Source: Schleiferiaceae bacterium (GTDB lineage: Bacteria > Bacteroidota > Bacteroidia > Flavobacteriales > Schleiferiaceae). From it: DNA of 64,000 bases. How positions within the stretch are numbered: the first letter of the stretch is position 1; each line of letters starts with the position of its first letter. The stretch lies in assembly GCA_018402665.1 (NCBI GenBank), contig JAGYIN010000006.1, forward strand, positions 50,497 to 114,496, read 5' to 3'. This document shows, piece after piece, positions 17,789 through 26,536 of this stretch. Both the position numbers and the translations under genes were made by a program. Under the pieces are notes generated by a model. That model was not told the DNA's origin. It did no database searches and worked only from the letters and a program-made list of their open reading frames with translations.

Positions 17789-18724
17789 TTATGCCGTTTT
17801 TGTCAAATATATTTCGGCCAACATGCAACGTGCACTACCTCCACCGAGGGTTTCTATAGTATGCAAATCACTGTGAAGGATGGTGTGGTACTGGGATATA
17901 AAATCAATCTGCTCTGAAGTAAGTGCGCGGTAGGCACTTGAACTCATTACTAAAATTAATTGGTCAGCGGTCCCCTTCACGAGCAACATGTTACCGGCAA
18001 AATTACTCTTTTGTGCCACGCTGATCTCCAAAATCTGTTTACCACTCTTAAGAATGGCATCCGCTACAGCAGCGCGTTCATTGGAATCGTATATGGTGTC
18101 CAAACAAACCAGCACATAGGCATCCGTTACGCACATCATAACATTGGTGTGGTAAATCTGACCCGGTCCTTCAGGCGTCTCTTGATAGGCTGTAAATACT
18201 ACCGGCGTGTACTTAAATTCCGCACAAAACGCCCGAAACAATCCTTCATCAGCCCGCTGCGATCGAGCGAGGTAGGCAATTTTCGAATCGTGATCGAGCA
18301 CCATAGAACCTGTGCCTTCGAGGTAGCGTTCTTCGTACTCTGAAGCAGTATAATCTATGGTCGTACCGACCTCATAACCGCGACGCTCGAGCTCTTCAAA
18401 GATATCAGACCGGCGCTCTAGTCGCCTGTTTTCAGCCTTCATTGGATACAAAACGATGCGGCCATCGTCGTGCATACTAATCCAATTGTTTGGGAAAACA
18501 CTGTCCGGCGTGTGAGGCACCAACGTATCATCTAAAACTTCAACTCGAACACCTTTTGCACGCAGATTTCTTACGAATCCATCAAATTCATCACGGGCCA
18601 ATTCCTGCGCATTTTGTTCGCTTGTTCCCTTCTTTTGGTAAAAATTGTCCACAGCCGTTTGTTCATTCAAAGCGAATGCAACAGGGCGTACCATTAATAC
18701 TGTATTCGTAGCGTTTTTAGTCAT
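17789..18724 (-). CDS. ctlX: CtlX-type citrulline/arginine guanidino hydrolase
   Basis: A 311-residue member of the pentein superfamily (amidinotransferase/ADI fold), best matching the Bacteroidota citrulline-utilisation hydrolase CtlX. Conserved pieces: MVRPVAFALNEQTAVDNFYQ near the N terminus, HTPDSVFPNNWISMHDDG (substrate Asp), ERYLEGTGSMVLDH (Glu), YHTNVMMC (catalytic His) and the C-terminal nucleophile in GGGSARCMLAEI (Cys300). The fold's chemistry is attack of this Cys on a guanidino or ureido carbon. It starts one base after the neighbouring pentein gene stop and ends one base before argS, so the three are co-transcribed. Confidence 0.88.
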   Translation of the reverse strand: MTKNATNTVLMVRPVAFALNEQTAVDNFYQKKGTSEQNAQELARDEFDGFVRNLRAKGVRVEVLDDTLVPHTPDSVFPNNWISMHDDGRIVLYPMKAENRRLERRSDIFEELERRGYEVGTTIDYTASEYEERYLEGTGSMVLDHDSKIAYLARSQRADEGLFRAFCAEFKYTPVVFTAYQETPEGPGQIYHTNVMMCVTDAYVLVCLDTIYDSNERAAVADAILKSGKQILEISVAQKSNFAGNMLLVKGTADQLILVMSSSAYRALTSEQIDFISQYHTILHSDLHTIETLGGGSARCMLAEIYLTKTA

Positions 18725-19639
18725 TTATACACGCTTTAGAGGCATGGTTGTGCATCGCAGCAAACCGCCCATTTTAACTATCTCATCATACACAACACTG
18801 TGTACATTCAATCCTCGTTCCTTCAACCAGCCTTGCATGGCCGCGCATTTTGCCGAAACAATGACATCTTTTGGGCTAAAGCTAAAAACGTTAGTGGCAA
18901 GGAAGTAGGCCTCTTCTGGAGTACAACGGTACACATTGGATGTTCCATACCGCTCAACCAACCATTGCACATCTGATTCGTTTTTAAATAAATGCGGCGC
19001 GATTAGAGCTCCCCCACCAATGGGCTGAAAGGCACAATCTAAATGCAGGGATCCTTTGAGCGGGTCGTGATCGTCCTTGTGTAACTCAAACCCCTTGAAT
19101 TCTTTAGCTGGGAATTCATCTGCTAAATAGTCCATTCCTCTGTAGTTGGTCCGAGCCGTTTTATAATTTTCAAACGTATGATCATCGCTGACACCTACTA
19201 AAACATAGTCATTGTCAACAATAACATCTCCACCTTCTGCATAACAACCAGTAGGCATCATGATGATATTACCTGAAGGAATGGTCGCTTCTATTTCAGC
19301 CATCGCGCCTCGCTCTTCTGAGCGGTCGGCAATGACATTGGGTATGATGTACTGGTCCTCAATCACAAACGCAATATCTCGAGCAAAAACCTGATTTAAG
19401 GAATGAATCAAGGACGGACGTAAGACTTTGACACCGTTACTTTCAAGGATCTCAATCAATCCTTTGAGTTGAAGCATGCAATCTTTTTCCTCAGGAAAAA
19501 CGCCGAGCTTCACAGCCTCAAAGCTGCGGGCATCATAGCATTCCTCTAATTTTGGAACTCCCCCCATGCGCATGGCTAAGCCCACAACTACAGTGTCTAA
19601 GCGACCGTATTCATTTTGAATTTCTGGTAGAATTGGCAT
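18725..19639 (-). CDS. Second pentein-family hydrolase (amidinotransferase / DDAH-like)
   Basis: A 304-residue pentein protein beginning MPILPEIQNEYGRLDTVVVG, a family-typical start. Seen: VFARDIAFVIED, GCYAEGGDVIVDNDYVLVG, the His in LHLDCAFQPIGGGAL, and the nucleophile Cys at residue 296 in GGLLRCTTMPL. This is the arrangement of arginine deiminases, dimethylarginine hydrolases and glycine amidinotransferases; which reaction it performs cannot be told. An upstream TTG at 19658-19660 would add seven residues, but it coincides with the TTTG of the promoter box CAAAAATA (19658-19665 on plus), so the ATG at 19637-19639 is chosen. First gene of the operon running to sua5. Confidence 0.83.
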   Translation of the reverse strand: MPILPEIQNEYGRLDTVVVGLAMRMGGVPKLEECYDARSFEAVKLGVFPEEKDCMLQLKGLIEILESNGVKVLRPSLIHSLNQVFARDIAFVIEDQYIIPNVIADRSEERGAMAEIEATIPSGNIIMMPTGCYAEGGDVIVDNDYVLVGVSDDHTFENYKTARTNYRGMDYLADEFPAKEFKGFELHKDDHDPLKGSLHLDCAFQPIGGGALIAPHLFKNESDVQWLVERYGTSNVYRCTPEEAYFLATNVFSFSPKDVIVSAKCAAMQGWLKERGLNVHSVVYDEIVKMGGLLRCTTMPLKRV

Positions 19640-19657
19640 GAAAATCTGTTTGAAAGA

Positions 19658-19732
19658 CAAAAATAAGGCTTTAATGTGTTGATAACGCTATCGAAAGGCC
19701 CGAGTTTACTAACGACTACAGGCTTATTTTTG
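19658..19732. promoter_or_regulatory. Back-to-back promoters for the sua5 operon and the ftsK operon
   Basis: TATTTTTG (TAnnTTTG-type -7 box) occurs on the minus strand at 19665-19658 and on the plus strand at 19725-19732. They lie inside a perfect 10-base inverted repeat CAAAAATAAG / CTTATTTTTG (19658-19667 and 19723-19732). No good -33 TTG was found at 19-base spacing for either. The minus start would give a leader of about 10 bases, the plus one about 15. Confidence 0.6.
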
Positions 19733-19754
19733 ATAGCATAACACACCGACTCCC

Positions 19755-22172
19755 ATGGCGAAGAAATCCACGAAGAAGACACCTAAGGAACCGTCTAAGT
19801 TCTCTATTCAACTCAAGCAGCTAACTGCTGATACTAAGGAAATTACAGGGGATCCCACGACAAAAATTTTCACTTCCCTCTTATTGGTGATGTTTGGATT
19901 TTTCATAGCTACAGCATTGGTTAGCTTCTATCAAAATTGGGCGCAGGACTACAGTTTGTCCACAACTTCGACACGAGATTTCTCCAATCCTAGTTATGTA
20001 GGAAACGTTTTTGGACGCTTCGGAAATGCGTTAGGTAGCCTACTTGTGCTCAAGGGTTTTGGATTCGCTGGTATCCTAGTACCCGTTTGGATGATGCTCT
20101 ATGGCCTAAAGCATGCCTTTGCGTTTCGACGTATCAAACCTTGGGCACTTTTTAACCACTTTTTAGTTCTGACCTTCCTCGTTTCTTTGTTCTTTGGGTG
20201 GTTTTCGAACGAACATCCTTCACTATTTTCAGGACTTTCAGGGTATTACCTCTATTTGAATCTTGCGCTGTATCTGGGACGCATGGGTGTTTTATTGGTA
20301 CTTTTTACTGCGGTCATATTGTATATCGTGATCGCATTTAAAATTAGATCGCTAACTTTTAGAGTGCGCGCAGCGAAACTTAAGGATACTAATAACGCTC
20401 CGTTTATTGACAGCGACCTTGAAGCCTCCGCTGTACTTGCACCCGAGCCGGAGGATGATTCGGAAGAGTACAGTATAGAATTGATCACAAAAACCGAGGA
20501 TGAAATCACTTCTGAGCCCGTTTTTGCTTCTACGTCAACTAGTGCGTCGGATCCGATACCTAATGAGGCGGAGCCGGAGACTGCTTCAGCAATAGATGTC
20601 GTTGTCGAAGTACATCAAGAAGCAGTTGAAGATGAAAAGTCTATTAACAAGAAAGTCAAAGACTTCGGTGAATACGACCCTACTTTAGATTTGAGTAAAT
20701 TCCAACTGCCTAAAATAGACCTCTTGCAACCTTATGGTGATGGAAAAATCACATTTGATAAAGAGGAAATTGAGGCCAATAAAGACCGCATTGTAGATAC
20801 TTTAAAGAACTACAATATTGAAATCAAGGAGATCAAAGCCACCATAGGACCAACGGTTACTTTGTATGAAATTGTTCCAGCAGCGGGTATTCGCATTTCG
20901 AAGATTAAGAATCTGGAAGACGACATTGCATTGAGTTTAGCCGCTTTGGGTATTCGCATCATCGCTCCGATACCGGGTAAGGGAACTATTGGTATCGAGG
21001 TACCCAATGCCAATCCACAAGTCGTGAGTATGCGTCAGGTCATTGCCAGTAAAAAGTTCCAGGAATCCAATATGGAGTTACCTGTCGCTATGGGACGAAC
21101 CATCACCAATGAAAACTTCATCTTTGATTTAGCGAAAATGCCCCACCTTCTCATGGCGGGTGCAACTGGTCAAGGTAAATCTGTTGGTTTGAATGCCATC
21201 TTAACCTCGCTCCTATATAAGAAGCATCCGAGCCAGTTAAAATTTGTTTTGGTTGACCCTAAGAAAGTGGAGTTGACGCTCTACAACAAAATTGAGCGTC
21301 ATTACCTCGCTGTACTCCCCGATACCGACGAAGCCATCATCACGGATACGGCAAAAGTGATCAATACGTTGAATTCGCTCTGTATTGAAATGGATAACCG
21401 TTATGAGCTGCTGAAGTCTGCTATGGTACGGAACATTAAGGAATACAATACAAAGTTTATTTCTAGAAGATTAAATCCAGAAGAAGGACATAAGTTCTTG
21501 CCTTACATTGTTCTTGTGATCGATGAATTTGCAGATTTAATCATGACCGCAGGAAAAGAGGTTGAAATGCCCATTGCACGTTTAGCACAACTTGCCCGTG
21601 CCATTGGCATACATTTGATTGTGGCTACTCAACGTCCATCTGTCAATGTAATTACGGGGATTATTAAAGCGAATTTCCCAGCTCGTGCTGCATTTAGGGT
21701 TACCTCGAAAATTGACTCTCGTACCATTCTTGATGCGGGAGGTGCGGATCAACTCATTGGTAAAGGTGATATGCTTTTCTCGCAAGGCTCTGATCTTGTT
21801 CGACTCCAATGTGCGTTCGTAGATACACCGGAGGTCGAGGAAATCTGTGATTTTATTGGAAATCAGCAAGCCTATCCTATGGCGTACCAGTTGCCAGAAT
21901 ATGCTGGGGAAGAAGGCGGAGGCGTAGGAGATATCGACCCTTCTGATCGAGATTCACTATTCGAAGATGCTGCTCGATTGGTGGTGCAAACCCAACAAGG
22001 GTCGACCTCTATGATTCAACGGAAATTAAAATTGGGCTACAATAGAGCAGGTCGTATTGTGGACCAATTAGAAGCTGCAGGCATTCTCGGTCCCTTTGAA
22101 GGTTCAAAGGCTAGACAAGTTTTAGTTCCAGATGAATTCGCTTTGGAACAGAAATTGAATGGAGATGCGTAA
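19755..22172 (+). CDS. ftsK: DNA translocase FtsK
   Basis: An 805-residue FtsK/SpoIIIE motor. Four hydrophobic helices lie in about residues 35-195; an acidic linker (about 215-300, many Glu/Asp) follows; the translocase alpha-beta domains are at about 320-730 with Walker A GATGQGKSVGLNAIL and Walker B IVLVIDEFADLIMTAG; the gamma winged-helix that reads polar DNA motifs is the last ~65 residues (QRKLKLGYNRAGRIVDQLEAA). It pumps chromosome dimers at the division septum. The linker is much shorter than in E. coli. First gene of an operon: lolA-like starts 10 bases after its stop. Confidence 0.96.
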   Translation: MAKKSTKKTPKEPSKFSIQLKQLTADTKEITGDPTTKIFTSLLLVMFGFFIATALVSFYQNWAQDYSLSTTSTRDFSNPSYVGNVFGRFGNALGSLLVLKGFGFAGILVPVWMMLYGLKHAFAFRRIKPWALFNHFLVLTFLVSLFFGWFSNEHPSLFSGLSGYYLYLNLALYLGRMGVLLVLFTAVILYIVIAFKIRSLTFRVRAAKLKDTNNAPFIDSDLEASAVLAPEPEDDSEEYSIELITKTEDEITSEPVFASTSTSASDPIPNEAEPETASAIDVVVEVHQEAVEDEKSINKKVKDFGEYDPTLDLSKFQLPKIDLLQPYGDGKITFDKEEIEANKDRIVDTLKNYNIEIKEIKATIGPTVTLYEIVPAAGIRISKIKNLEDDIALSLAALGIRIIAPIPGKGTIGIEVPNANPQVVSMRQVIASKKFQESNMELPVAMGRTITNENFIFDLAKMPHLLMAGATGQGKSVGLNAILTSLLYKKHPSQLKFVLVDPKKVELTLYNKIERHYLAVLPDTDEAIITDTAKVINTLNSLCIEMDNRYELLKSAMVRNIKEYNTKFISRRLNPEEGHKFLPYIVLVIDEFADLIMTAGKEVEMPIARLAQLARAIGIHLIVATQRPSVNVITGIIKANFPARAAFRVTSKIDSRTILDAGGADQLIGKGDMLFSQGSDLVRLQCAFVDTPEVEEICDFIGNQQAYPMAYQLPEYAGEEGGGVGDIDPSDRDSLFEDAARLVVQTQQGSTSMIQRKLKLGYNRAGRIVDQLEAAGILGPFEGSKARQVLVPDEFALEQKLNGDA

Positions 22173-22182
22173 ATTCGCCGAC

Positions 22183-22803
22183 ATGAAATTATTCGCTTTA
22201 CTTCTAGTACCCTTTTTTGCTCAAGCGCAAACACACAATAGTGCAAAGGATTTACTCAACGATGTTTATGAGCATACCCTTACGCTCGAAACGCAACACA
22301 TCGTATTTACCAACACCATTGGTGCCCCTAGCAATGGCGGTATGAAGGAACGCACTTCTGAAGGTGAACTCTTTGCTTTTGGAGAAAAAGTACGTGTCAA
22401 AACGGATGCATTTGAATTTCTATCCGACGGATCAAAGGCCTATTTAATTTATCCAGAAGATGAGGAAATAGAAACCACAGCGTCAGATGAAGAGACTTCA
22501 CTGAGTCCGGCGGATATTTTAAAGAATTATCAAAGCGGGTATAGCTACAAAATGGCTGGTAAAGCCCAAGAAAAGGGTAAGACCATACAATATGTAGCGC
22601 TTCGTCCCGTTGCTAGTGAAGAAGTGAAAGAAATACTCATTGGTATTGACGTAAAAAGTCTGCTATTGGAAAACTATACACAGTACGGAACAAACGGAGT
22701 AAAGACGGTCTTTAGTGTTGATTCTTATGAGGTAAATATTTCTTTAGATAAAGAGATGTTCAATATTAATTCCAAAGAATTTGAAGGCTTTTATCGTCTC
22801 TAA
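22183..22803 (+). CDS. LolA-like periplasmic lipoprotein carrier
   Basis: A 206-residue protein starting MKLFALLLVPFFAQAQ, a signal peptide; an upstream in-frame ATG at 22159 would overlap ftsK and bury the signal, so 22183 is preferred. The mature part is a series of beta strands typical of the LolA/LolB half-barrel (FGEKVRVKTDAFEFLSDGSK, KAYLIYPEDEEIE, VALRPVASEEVKEI), and the FNINSKEFEGFYRL C terminus fits LolA-like DUF proteins in Bacteroidota. The role would be to ferry lipoproteins or other lipids across the periplasm. Location between ftsK and lptF/G is a known Bacteroidota arrangement and supports the call. Confidence 0.75.
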   Translation: MKLFALLLVPFFAQAQTHNSAKDLLNDVYEHTLTLETQHIVFTNTIGAPSNGGMKERTSEGELFAFGEKVRVKTDAFEFLSDGSKAYLIYPEDEEIETTASDEETSLSPADILKNYQSGYSYKMAGKAQEKGKTIQYVALRPVASEEVKEILIGIDVKSLLLENYTQYGTNGVKTVFSVDSYEVNISLDKEMFNINSKEFEGFYRL

Positions 22804-22809
22804 AAACAC

Positions 22810-24228
22810 ATGAAAAAACTAGACCTTTATGTCTTAAAGAGTTTTATCAGACCATTGATCCCTACACTAGGAATCATGGTCTTTTTCTTTTTGATGCAAA
22901 TGGTTTGGAAATACGTAGATGATCTCGCAGGGAAGGGAATTGAGTGGTACGTATTGTTAGAGCTACTCTTTTATTGGGCTGCGAGTGTCGTTCCTTTTGC
23001 GTTGCCTGTCAGTGTATTATTTGCTTCCCTCCTCACATTTGGTAACTTCGGTGAACATTATGAGCTTGCCGCAATGAAAGGCTCGGGAATTTCTCTCTTT
23101 AGAGGCATTCGTTCCCTTATCGTTCTGAATATTGCCATCGCTTTTGGTGCCTTTTACTTCTACAATAATGTGATTCCTGTGGCCAATTTAAAAGGTCAAA
23201 GTCTGCTCATCAACATTTCTAAAAGTAAGCCCGCCTTTCACATCACACCGGGCATCTTTTACAATGGTTTTCAGGGTTATAGTATTAAAATAGGTAGTAA
23301 AGAAGGTGAAGGTGAGCAACTTCTAAGTGACATTTACATCTACGATCATAAAGAAGCCAAAAAAGGGAATCTGAAAGTATTGACAGCTGCTACTGGAATC
23401 ATGCGACCTGTGGCGGATGATCAATACCTAGAGATTGAATTACATAACGGTGCTACTTACGAAGACATTGATCGCAAACTTGTTGAGGAACGTCAGAAAA
23501 TGCCATGGGCCAGAAGTGCCTTTGATACCGCCTACCTTCGCTTCCCTTTAACCAATTTCAGTAACGCAGATTTGTATAAAACGCGTCGGAAAGATTTCAT
23601 GATGATGAATACCCTGCAGTTAAAAGAAACTGCGGATACACTTGCTTTACAGATCGCAGAACGCCAAGAGAATTTCACCAAAAATCTAAAGGGTAAATAC
23701 AAATTTGACTACATCGATATAGCCAGCGGACAATCGGCAGATATTTCCAACGACAATGTCATGAAAAACCTGCTGAGCGGCATGCGCATACGAGCTTCTC
23801 AAAATGCCATTCGATTGGCCCGAAGTAATTTAGATTATCTGAAGCAAATGGAACGCGAGATGAACTGGCGTAGAGAAACACGAATTCGGCATTTTTTGGA
23901 ATATTACAAGAAGTTCGCCCTCGGTGGCAGCGTATTGATCATGTTCTTTATTGGGGCTCCACTAGGGAGTATCATACGTAAGGGAGGAATTGGTTTACCC
24001 TTAGTCATTTCTACTGTCGCGTTTTTAATTTTTCACATATTGAATACCACTTTTGAAAAGATGGGCCGCGAACTCTTAATGGACCCTGCCTTAGCTATTT
24101 GGCTACCTTCTATGATTTTAGCCCCTATCGCTCTCTGGCTGACTAAAAGTGCTTCGAGTGATACGGCGCTCGTTTCCGGTGAATGGTTCAGTAAAATAGT
24201 AGCCAGATTAAACTCCAAAAAGTCCTAG
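22810..24228 (+). CDS. LptF/LptG-family lipopolysaccharide export permease
   Basis: A 472-residue YjgP/YjgQ (LptF/G) permease. It starts MKKLDLYVLKSFIRPLIPT, the typical amphipathic start, then three transmembrane helices (about 14-34, 55-85, 100-120), a periplasmic beta-jellyroll (about 130-330), and three more helices (about 365-450) with GAPLGSIIRKGGIGLPL. LptF and LptG together with LptB extract LPS from the inner membrane. The partner is not in the window; Bacteroidota LptFG genes are commonly scattered. The start is 6 bases after lolA and its stop overlaps the next gene's GTG by one base. Confidence 0.9.
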   Translation: MKKLDLYVLKSFIRPLIPTLGIMVFFFLMQMVWKYVDDLAGKGIEWYVLLELLFYWAASVVPFALPVSVLFASLLTFGNFGEHYELAAMKGSGISLFRGIRSLIVLNIAIAFGAFYFYNNVIPVANLKGQSLLINISKSKPAFHITPGIFYNGFQGYSIKIGSKEGEGEQLLSDIYIYDHKEAKKGNLKVLTAATGIMRPVADDQYLEIELHNGATYEDIDRKLVEERQKMPWARSAFDTAYLRFPLTNFSNADLYKTRRKDFMMMNTLQLKETADTLALQIAERQENFTKNLKGKYKFDYIDIASGQSADISNDNVMKNLLSGMRIRASQNAIRLARSNLDYLKQMEREMNWRRETRIRHFLEYYKKFALGGSVLIMFFIGAPLGSIIRKGGIGLPLVISTVAFLIFHILNTTFEKMGRELLMDPALAIWLPSMILAPIALWLTKSASSDTALVSGEWFSKIVARLNSKKS

Positions 24229-25406
24229 TGAAGAAGCTTCTTATTCTATCTAATAAAGTACCCTATCCTTCTCAGGATGGAAGTTCTATAGCTATGGCAA
24301 GGCTTCTCGAAGATCTCTTGGCATTAGAAACCTTTGAAATCACCTACGGTGCCTTAAACACGAGGAAGCATCATAAGAACCTTATGGATTTCCCAAAACA
24401 AATATCGAGTGCAATCCAGCTCAAGGTTTTTAATGCGAATACATCGCCCACTATTACATCCGCCATAAACAACCTACTTTTCACAAGCGCACCCTACCAT
24501 TCCATTCGTTTTTACATCAAACCCATGGTCGATTGGCTTCGCGGATTTCAGCAGGGCCACTTTGATTTTGTACTGCTGGAAGGTGCTTTCATGGGCGATT
24601 ATTTAAATGACGTACAGCGGATTGCGCAACATACTACACTGAGGGCGCATAATTTGGAACATATCATCTGGGAACGCACTTGCGAAGCCGAGAGAAACCC
24701 ATTAAAAAAATGGTATTTAACGCTTCAAAGTAAGCGCCTGAAAAAGTTTGAAAGGACATTGACTAAAAATGTTGATTCCATTTGGAGTATCAGTGATGAG
24801 GATAAAAAGTGGTTTGAAAGATACAATCCAAAAACATCGACAATTGCTGTTTCCATACAACGTCAAGACCTTTTGACTGATCTAGCCCCACTCTCTTGTT
24901 TTCACTTAGGTGCGCTGGATTGGGAACCTAATCTTCAAGGACTGAATTGGTTTTTAACCGCAGTTTGGCCCGTCGTTCTACAAAAAATTCCGAACGCAAC
25001 GTTTCACATTGCCGGGAACAATCCCCCAAAACACCTCCAAAGCGATGCGTTGATGAACTGTACAGTTCACGGTCGTGTTCCGGATGCTGAAGTATTTGCG
25101 AAATCGCATGGAATTGCAATCGTACCACTTTTAGCAGGCTCAGGTGTTCGTATTAAGATGATTATGAATGCATCTTGGGGTATTCCTATGGTAAGCACGA
25201 CTATAGGCGCTGAAGGTCTTTTTAACGAGACCAATCAGGGCGTATTACTTGCCGATTCTGCTGAAGATTTTGCACATGCACTCATTGAACTCTTGAATTC
25301 TAGGGATAAAGCAAACACGCTTGGCACCCTAGCAAACCAACATATACTTAGTAGCTTTGGTCCAGAATCTATTCAGGAAAATTTAGCAAAGGCATGGTCA
25401 GTTTAA
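24228..25406 (+). CDS. Glycosyltransferase, GT4/GT-B fold
   Basis: A 392-residue GT-B glycosyltransferase with a GTG start overlapping the lptF/G stop by one base. N-terminal acceptor domain: LLILSNKVPYPSQDGSSIAM. C-terminal donor domain: FHLGALDWEPNLQGLNWFL, FHIAGNNPP, and VRIKMIMNASWGIPMVSTTI with GAEGL, the family's nucleotide-sugar pocket. No transmembrane helix. The sugar donor and acceptor are unknown, but placement beside an LPS permease and a membrane GT2 suggests surface polysaccharide or LPS-core work (inference). Confidence 0.85.
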   Translation: MKKLLILSNKVPYPSQDGSSIAMARLLEDLLALETFEITYGALNTRKHHKNLMDFPKQISSAIQLKVFNANTSPTITSAINNLLFTSAPYHSIRFYIKPMVDWLRGFQQGHFDFVLLEGAFMGDYLNDVQRIAQHTTLRAHNLEHIIWERTCEAERNPLKKWYLTLQSKRLKKFERTLTKNVDSIWSISDEDKKWFERYNPKTSTIAVSIQRQDLLTDLAPLSCFHLGALDWEPNLQGLNWFLTAVWPVVLQKIPNATFHIAGNNPPKHLQSDALMNCTVHGRVPDAEVFAKSHGIAIVPLLAGSGVRIKMIMNASWGIPMVSTTIGAEGLFNETNQGVLLADSAEDFAHALIELLNSRDKANTLGTLANQHILSSFGPESIQENLAKAWSV

Positions 25407-26536
25407 TGATGATAATTTCTCTTTCAGCCTTGTGCTTGATTGGATTGACCTACGTTGTTTATCCCTTGTGGCAATTAACTTTTCCTGGACGGCCCATCGA
25501 CTTTACAGGAGCATTCACACCACCGTCGGTATGTATTGTGTTCGCCGCCTACAATGAGGCATCCATTATTGAGGCTAAAATTCGAAGTATATACAATACG
25601 CACTACCCCATTGACCGTGTATCCGTTTGGATTGGTAGCGATTTAAGTACTGACGGAACAGATGCTATTATTCGCGAATTGCAGCATGAATTTCCCCAGC
25701 TCCATCTTCACGTAAATGAAAGACGCTCGGGTAAATCGGCTACCATCAATGCATTAGTAGATCAAACGGATGCTGAGGTGATCATCGCCACAGATGCAAA
25801 CATTTTATTCAAAGAAGCGACAATAGAGGAATTGGTTCGGCCAATTGCACTTCAAATAGCTACGGCCGTAGCAGGTACCCTTGCTTATGAAACTGGCGGG
25901 GTCTCAAATAGCACTGCTTCAAATGAAAAAGCGTACCTCTCTATTGAAAATTTGATACGTCGTGCTGAAAGCAGAAAACACGGCATTTGCTTTGGTATGG
26001 AAGGCGGCTTATACAGCATGAGAAAATCATTTTGGCAGCCCATACCTCCCAATACTTTTATGGAGGATTTCTTTCAAACAGTACAGCTTATTTCTCGCGA
26101 TCAAAAAGTACTGTTCAATGAGGCGGCCATTGGACTGGAAGATGTAAGTACTTCATTGAAAGAAGAATACAAGAGGAAAATCCGTATTAGTATAGGGAAT
26201 TGGCAAAACTTGATGCGCTTCTATCCATTAATAGCAAAGCACATTTATCCCTTTGGCGTACTGTTTTTATTGCATAAAGTATTGCGTTGGCTGACCCCGC
26301 ACCTTTACCTCCTTGCCTTGATTGCTGGACTCTTTACCTCACATTGGGTACTCTTTGCTAGTGTACTTATTGGTATTCCTGTTTCAGAGTTTATCCTATT
26401 GGCCTTCGGTTTGGCCACACCTTTAGCGTATTTTTACGCAATGAATGCAGCGCTTTTTATTGGCTTCCTTCGGTATTTGAAAGGAGTTAAATCAAGCGTA
26501 TGGCAACCCACTAAGAGAAATCAGCATGAGTCTTAA
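25394..26536 (+). CDS. Membrane-bound family 2 glycosyltransferase
   Basis: A 380-residue GT-A family 2 enzyme. One N-terminal helix (about 5-25), then the catalytic domain with VFAAYNEASIIEAKI, the first Asp in VWIGSDLSTDGTDAII, the DxD-type IIATDANILF, and GMEGGLYSMRKSFW; QxxRW-like region reads RKIRISIGNW. Three helices close the C terminus (about 295-370), as in polysaccharide-extending membrane GTs. The start is uncertain: ATG at 25394 overlaps the previous gene by 13 bases; the ATG at 25406 (TAATG junction) or 25409 also fits, and would leave the helix intact. Confidence 0.85.
   Translation: MVSLMMIISLSALCLIGLTYVVYPLWQLTFPGRPIDFTGAFTPPSVCIVFAAYNEASIIEAKIRSIYNTHYPIDRVSVWIGSDLSTDGTDAIIRELQHEFPQLHLHVNERRSGKSATINALVDQTDAEVIIATDANILFKEATIEELVRPIALQIATAVAGTLAYETGGVSNSTASNEKAYLSIENLIRRAESRKHGICFGMEGGLYSMRKSFWQPIPPNTFMEDFFQTVQLISRDQKVLFNEAAIGLEDVSTSLKEEYKRKIRISIGNWQNLMRFYPLIAKHIYPFGVLFLLHKVLRWLTPHLYLLALIAGLFTSHWVLFASVLIGIPVSEFILLAFGLATPLAYFYAMNAALFIGFLRYLKGVKSSVWQPTKRNQHES

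Noticed and set aside
17960..18343. 127-codon frame antisense to ctlX
   Set aside because: Shadow of the ctlX gene; no recognisable motif or start context.
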